Origin: Sphagnum magellanicum
Lineage: Eukaryota > Streptophyta > Sphagnopsida > Sphagnales > Sphagnaceae
NCBI GenBank assembly: GCA_021904315.1
Contig: CM038911.1
Coordinates: 12,249,390-12,313,389, forward strand
Length of the DNA stretch: 64,000 bases
Direction of reading: 5' to 3'
In this document: positions 61,626-64,000 of the stretch, in pieces
How positions within the stretch are numbered: the first letter of the stretch is position 1
How the letters are laid out: each line of letters opens with the position of its first letter
Program-made: the position numbers and the translations under genes
The notes under the pieces: generated by a model
The model's input: the letters and a program-made list of their open reading frames with translations, nothing else
Database searches by the model: none
Told to the model about the DNA's origin: nothing

Positions 61626-61804
61626 ATGCAAAAGCTTCAATGCAAAAAGAGGAGGTAATACTTGCACAAATGCAAAAGCTTTAATGCAGAAAAGAGGAGG
61701 CTAAACTTGCATAAATTGCAAAGCTTCAGATGCAAAAAGAGGAGGCTGAACTTGCAAAAATTGCGAAGCTTCAAATGCAAAAAGAGGAGGCTAAACTTGC
61801 ATGA
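61626..61804 (+). repeat. Four tandem 45-bp units with coding-like content
   Basis: Units at 61626-61669, 61670-61714, 61715-61759 and 61760-61804. One frame of units 3 and 4 reads AKIAKLQMQKEEAELA-like, a charged heptad-like pattern typical of coiled coils. Units 1-2 contain stops in that frame. Another frame is open from 61662 to 61925 (87 codons) and continues past the array. It is possibly a fragment of a coiled-coil gene; no family is recognised. Confidence 0.7.
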
Positions 61805-64000
61805 TGGAAAGTGCATGCCACGTCTGCCACAACCTGTTGCAAGACATGAATGGGGGGGGATAGAAGATTCCAAAAAGGAAAAGGCAAAAAGTGTGTTGAA
61901 AAAGTGGTTGCTCCAGCTTGAATGAGAGGGTAGAAGGCCATACCACTTTGAATCTGTTATCATCTTATCTGGACCTTGCTTTTCAGCCACAGCTCCTAGT
62001 TAGTGTTGAGATGAGGTGGGTCCTTCTCCCTCGCACCCAAAAGCCTGGATTTGTGCTGCTTCCTCCTCAGACATGCATCTACATCCTAACTGAAAGCTTT
62101 CAGTGCATGCATTATCTCCGAGCTTGGAGCTTTTGATCGACCAGATTGGAGTTTTCCATTGACAAGTTTGGATGATTTGTCTCCATGAAAGCATTGGATG
62201 TTTCTGGTTAGTAGAATCATGTCATCACAAAAAATGGGTAAAATCTATCTTCACATGTCCAGAAACATGACCGCATTAATTTTGTGAATGAGAGCCTGGT
62301 GTATGTGTTGTAAGATTTTGTTCTAGTTTAATGAAGAGAGTGGCTTTTAAAAATATGGAAAATGGAATTGTATGTTTAGACCATTTTCGTTGGTGCCTTG
62401 CACAATACTTTGTTTAATGAAGTATAGACAAGTTTAGGTCAGTTTAGGCTAATGAATTGGCTTTGGGCCACAAGATTGTTCCATAATTTAATAGCCGCTT
62501 TTGATTAGTCAAATAGAATGATCAGTCCAAATGACTCTATTTAAGTAGTCTATCACTTTTTATTGTGCCAATTTTCATGTTTATGAGTGAGGGTTGAGAA
62601 ATAGTAAGCAAACCACTTTGGATGTGAAAAACATTGTTGGAGCCCCTAATATTAGGGTATAGATGGCTTCACTCTAGAACAATTCCAATGACTTGCCTTG
62701 TGCATTATAATTTGAATGAAGTTCAAGCTTTAAATAGCATGCATGAAATTGAGTTTGGATATATAACTATGTGCACGATTCACTATACTTGAAAAGAGCT
62801 AGATAATAAATATGATTGATTTTGATTTGCATGTCACAACAATTAGCACATGTGATAACATGGAACTAATGCTCACTATACACTATTCATTACATTACAC
62901 ATTATTTTATGTTTATGGGTTAGGGGATAGAAAAAACCTTTTGCACAATTTTTTAATATGGTAAACACAAGTAAAGGCCCACTTATGGGATGTGGGTGGA
63001 TCTATTCTTTGAGTATTCTACATACTTAAACTTGTTTCAAATCTTGTAGGCTTGCTTGAGCAATCTGTAAAAATTTTAAATATTTCTAAAGGAATTTACA
63101 ATATGCCTTTAGAAAAAAAACTCTTTTGAATGTCAAAAAAATTCAAATATGTGAACCCCAAAAAAAAAGGAATTCAAAACAACATAACCATTCTAAGAGA
63201 TTCGGTGAAAGTTCAACAAATCCCCTCTCCACCTGCCTCCCCCCCCCCCCCCCCCCCCCCAACACACACACACACACAAGCAACAATTAATTTGTTTTTT
63301 GCACAAATGGAAGGTAACACCTCCATGCCAAGCCTCGTATTACCTTCCATGCCAAGCCTCAATACGAGCTTAGACTCAAATTGACAATTTAACCCTTGTT
63401 GACTTGGTTTTACAATGCTACATTAAAGAAATCACAATATCCTCCAATCTTACAAAAGAAAAAAAAGAAAGGCTTTTATCCATTAATTCAAATTAGGGGA
63501 AGATTTTATCCAATTGTCAAATAGATGATTGCATTCAACAACAAACATGGGTTGAAAATTGTTTATATCCCATATTGATGGTAACATAACAATTGCAAAA
63601 AGGTTCCTTCAACTTAAAAAAAAATATTACAATGAAAAAAAAAATTGTTTGCAAACAGGATGAAAAATACATTGCTTGGACAAAAGAAGTCATTTTTCAC
63701 AATGAGAGAAAATAATATGAAAAATGATGTTCACAACAATTTGAATGAAGTTGATATATTTAATGGCTCTAAAGAATATTGTGATGGCTCAAACAACAAC
63801 ATATTGATGGTCATAGAAATATAAAATCAGAAACATTATTACTTTCATTACAATTGTTGGTGATTTAAAATAAATTATCACTTTTATTTCATAAACCATG
63901 TTTTTATATTGTATGCATTCAAAGGTCAAACTTGATAAGAATGCAAGTTTCACCAATAGTAAAAATTGAAAGCCTAATGACATGACAAAAGGTTGAACAA
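61805..64000. other. Intergenic DNA to window end
   Basis: No supported gene. It contains a weak third copy of the GAGCATC-type element's inner block (62491-62540), a C run followed by CA repeats (63241-63280), a short duplicated phrase TACCTTCCATGCCAAGCCTC-like at 63310-63365, and AT-rich DNA from about 63.4 kb. Open frames are short and domain-free. Confidence 0.45.

Overview
The window looks like nuclear DNA of a land plant with a large, repeat-filled, AT-rich genome. Plant signs are a DUF688-family protein, a mitochondrial carrier of the Arabidopsis At1g72820/At5g26200 type, TTTAGGG telomere-type repeats, and a chromodomain Ty3/Gypsy element primed by initiator tRNA-Met. An apparently intact SSNA1/NA14 (Chlamydomonas DIP13) gene, a basal-body and axoneme protein, points to a lineage with swimming sperm: bryophyte, lycophyte, fern, cycad or Ginkgo. 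That last step is inference.

Layout. 0-15.5 kb is repeat DNA: a full-length but decayed hAT transposase (+), a CACTA-like short element, a second, opposite-strand relic of the same hAT family (about 10.5-12.4 kb) and a CAA-rich minisatellite. At 15.5-24.8 kb lies a less AT-rich gene island with a DUF688 gene (+, 18806-21580), its probable long leader, and two related short inverted-repeat elements. At 24.86-29.79 kb a ten-exon TMEM120/TMPIT homologue (-, 384 aa predicted) can be read exon by exon; every junction keeps frame, and one intron appears to be GC-AG. A clean Tourist-like MITE with TTA target duplications lies just upstream. 30.5-37.4 kb is AT-rich repeat DNA. 37,424-44,368 is a broken chromovirus-type LTR retrotransposon. 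44.4-52.9 kb is more repeat DNA with unusual TTGAC and TAGGTA clusters behind CACTA-type ends. 52,976-54,896 holds the three-exon SSNA1 gene (-, 113 aa). 58,239-59,378 is a single-exon mitochondrial carrier gene (-). The rest is simple repeats, a 45-bp coding-like tandem repeat and a short telomere-like tract.

The four host genes are unrelated in function as far as sequence shows: a plant-specific regulatory or structural protein (DUF688), an ELOVL-fold membrane protein (TMEM120), a microtubule/basal-body coiled coil (SSNA1) and an inner-mitochondrial-membrane transporter. I found no operon-like system, CRISPR array, tRNA or rRNA gene. Exon models come from reading splice sites and comparing with remembered family sequences; no database search was run.
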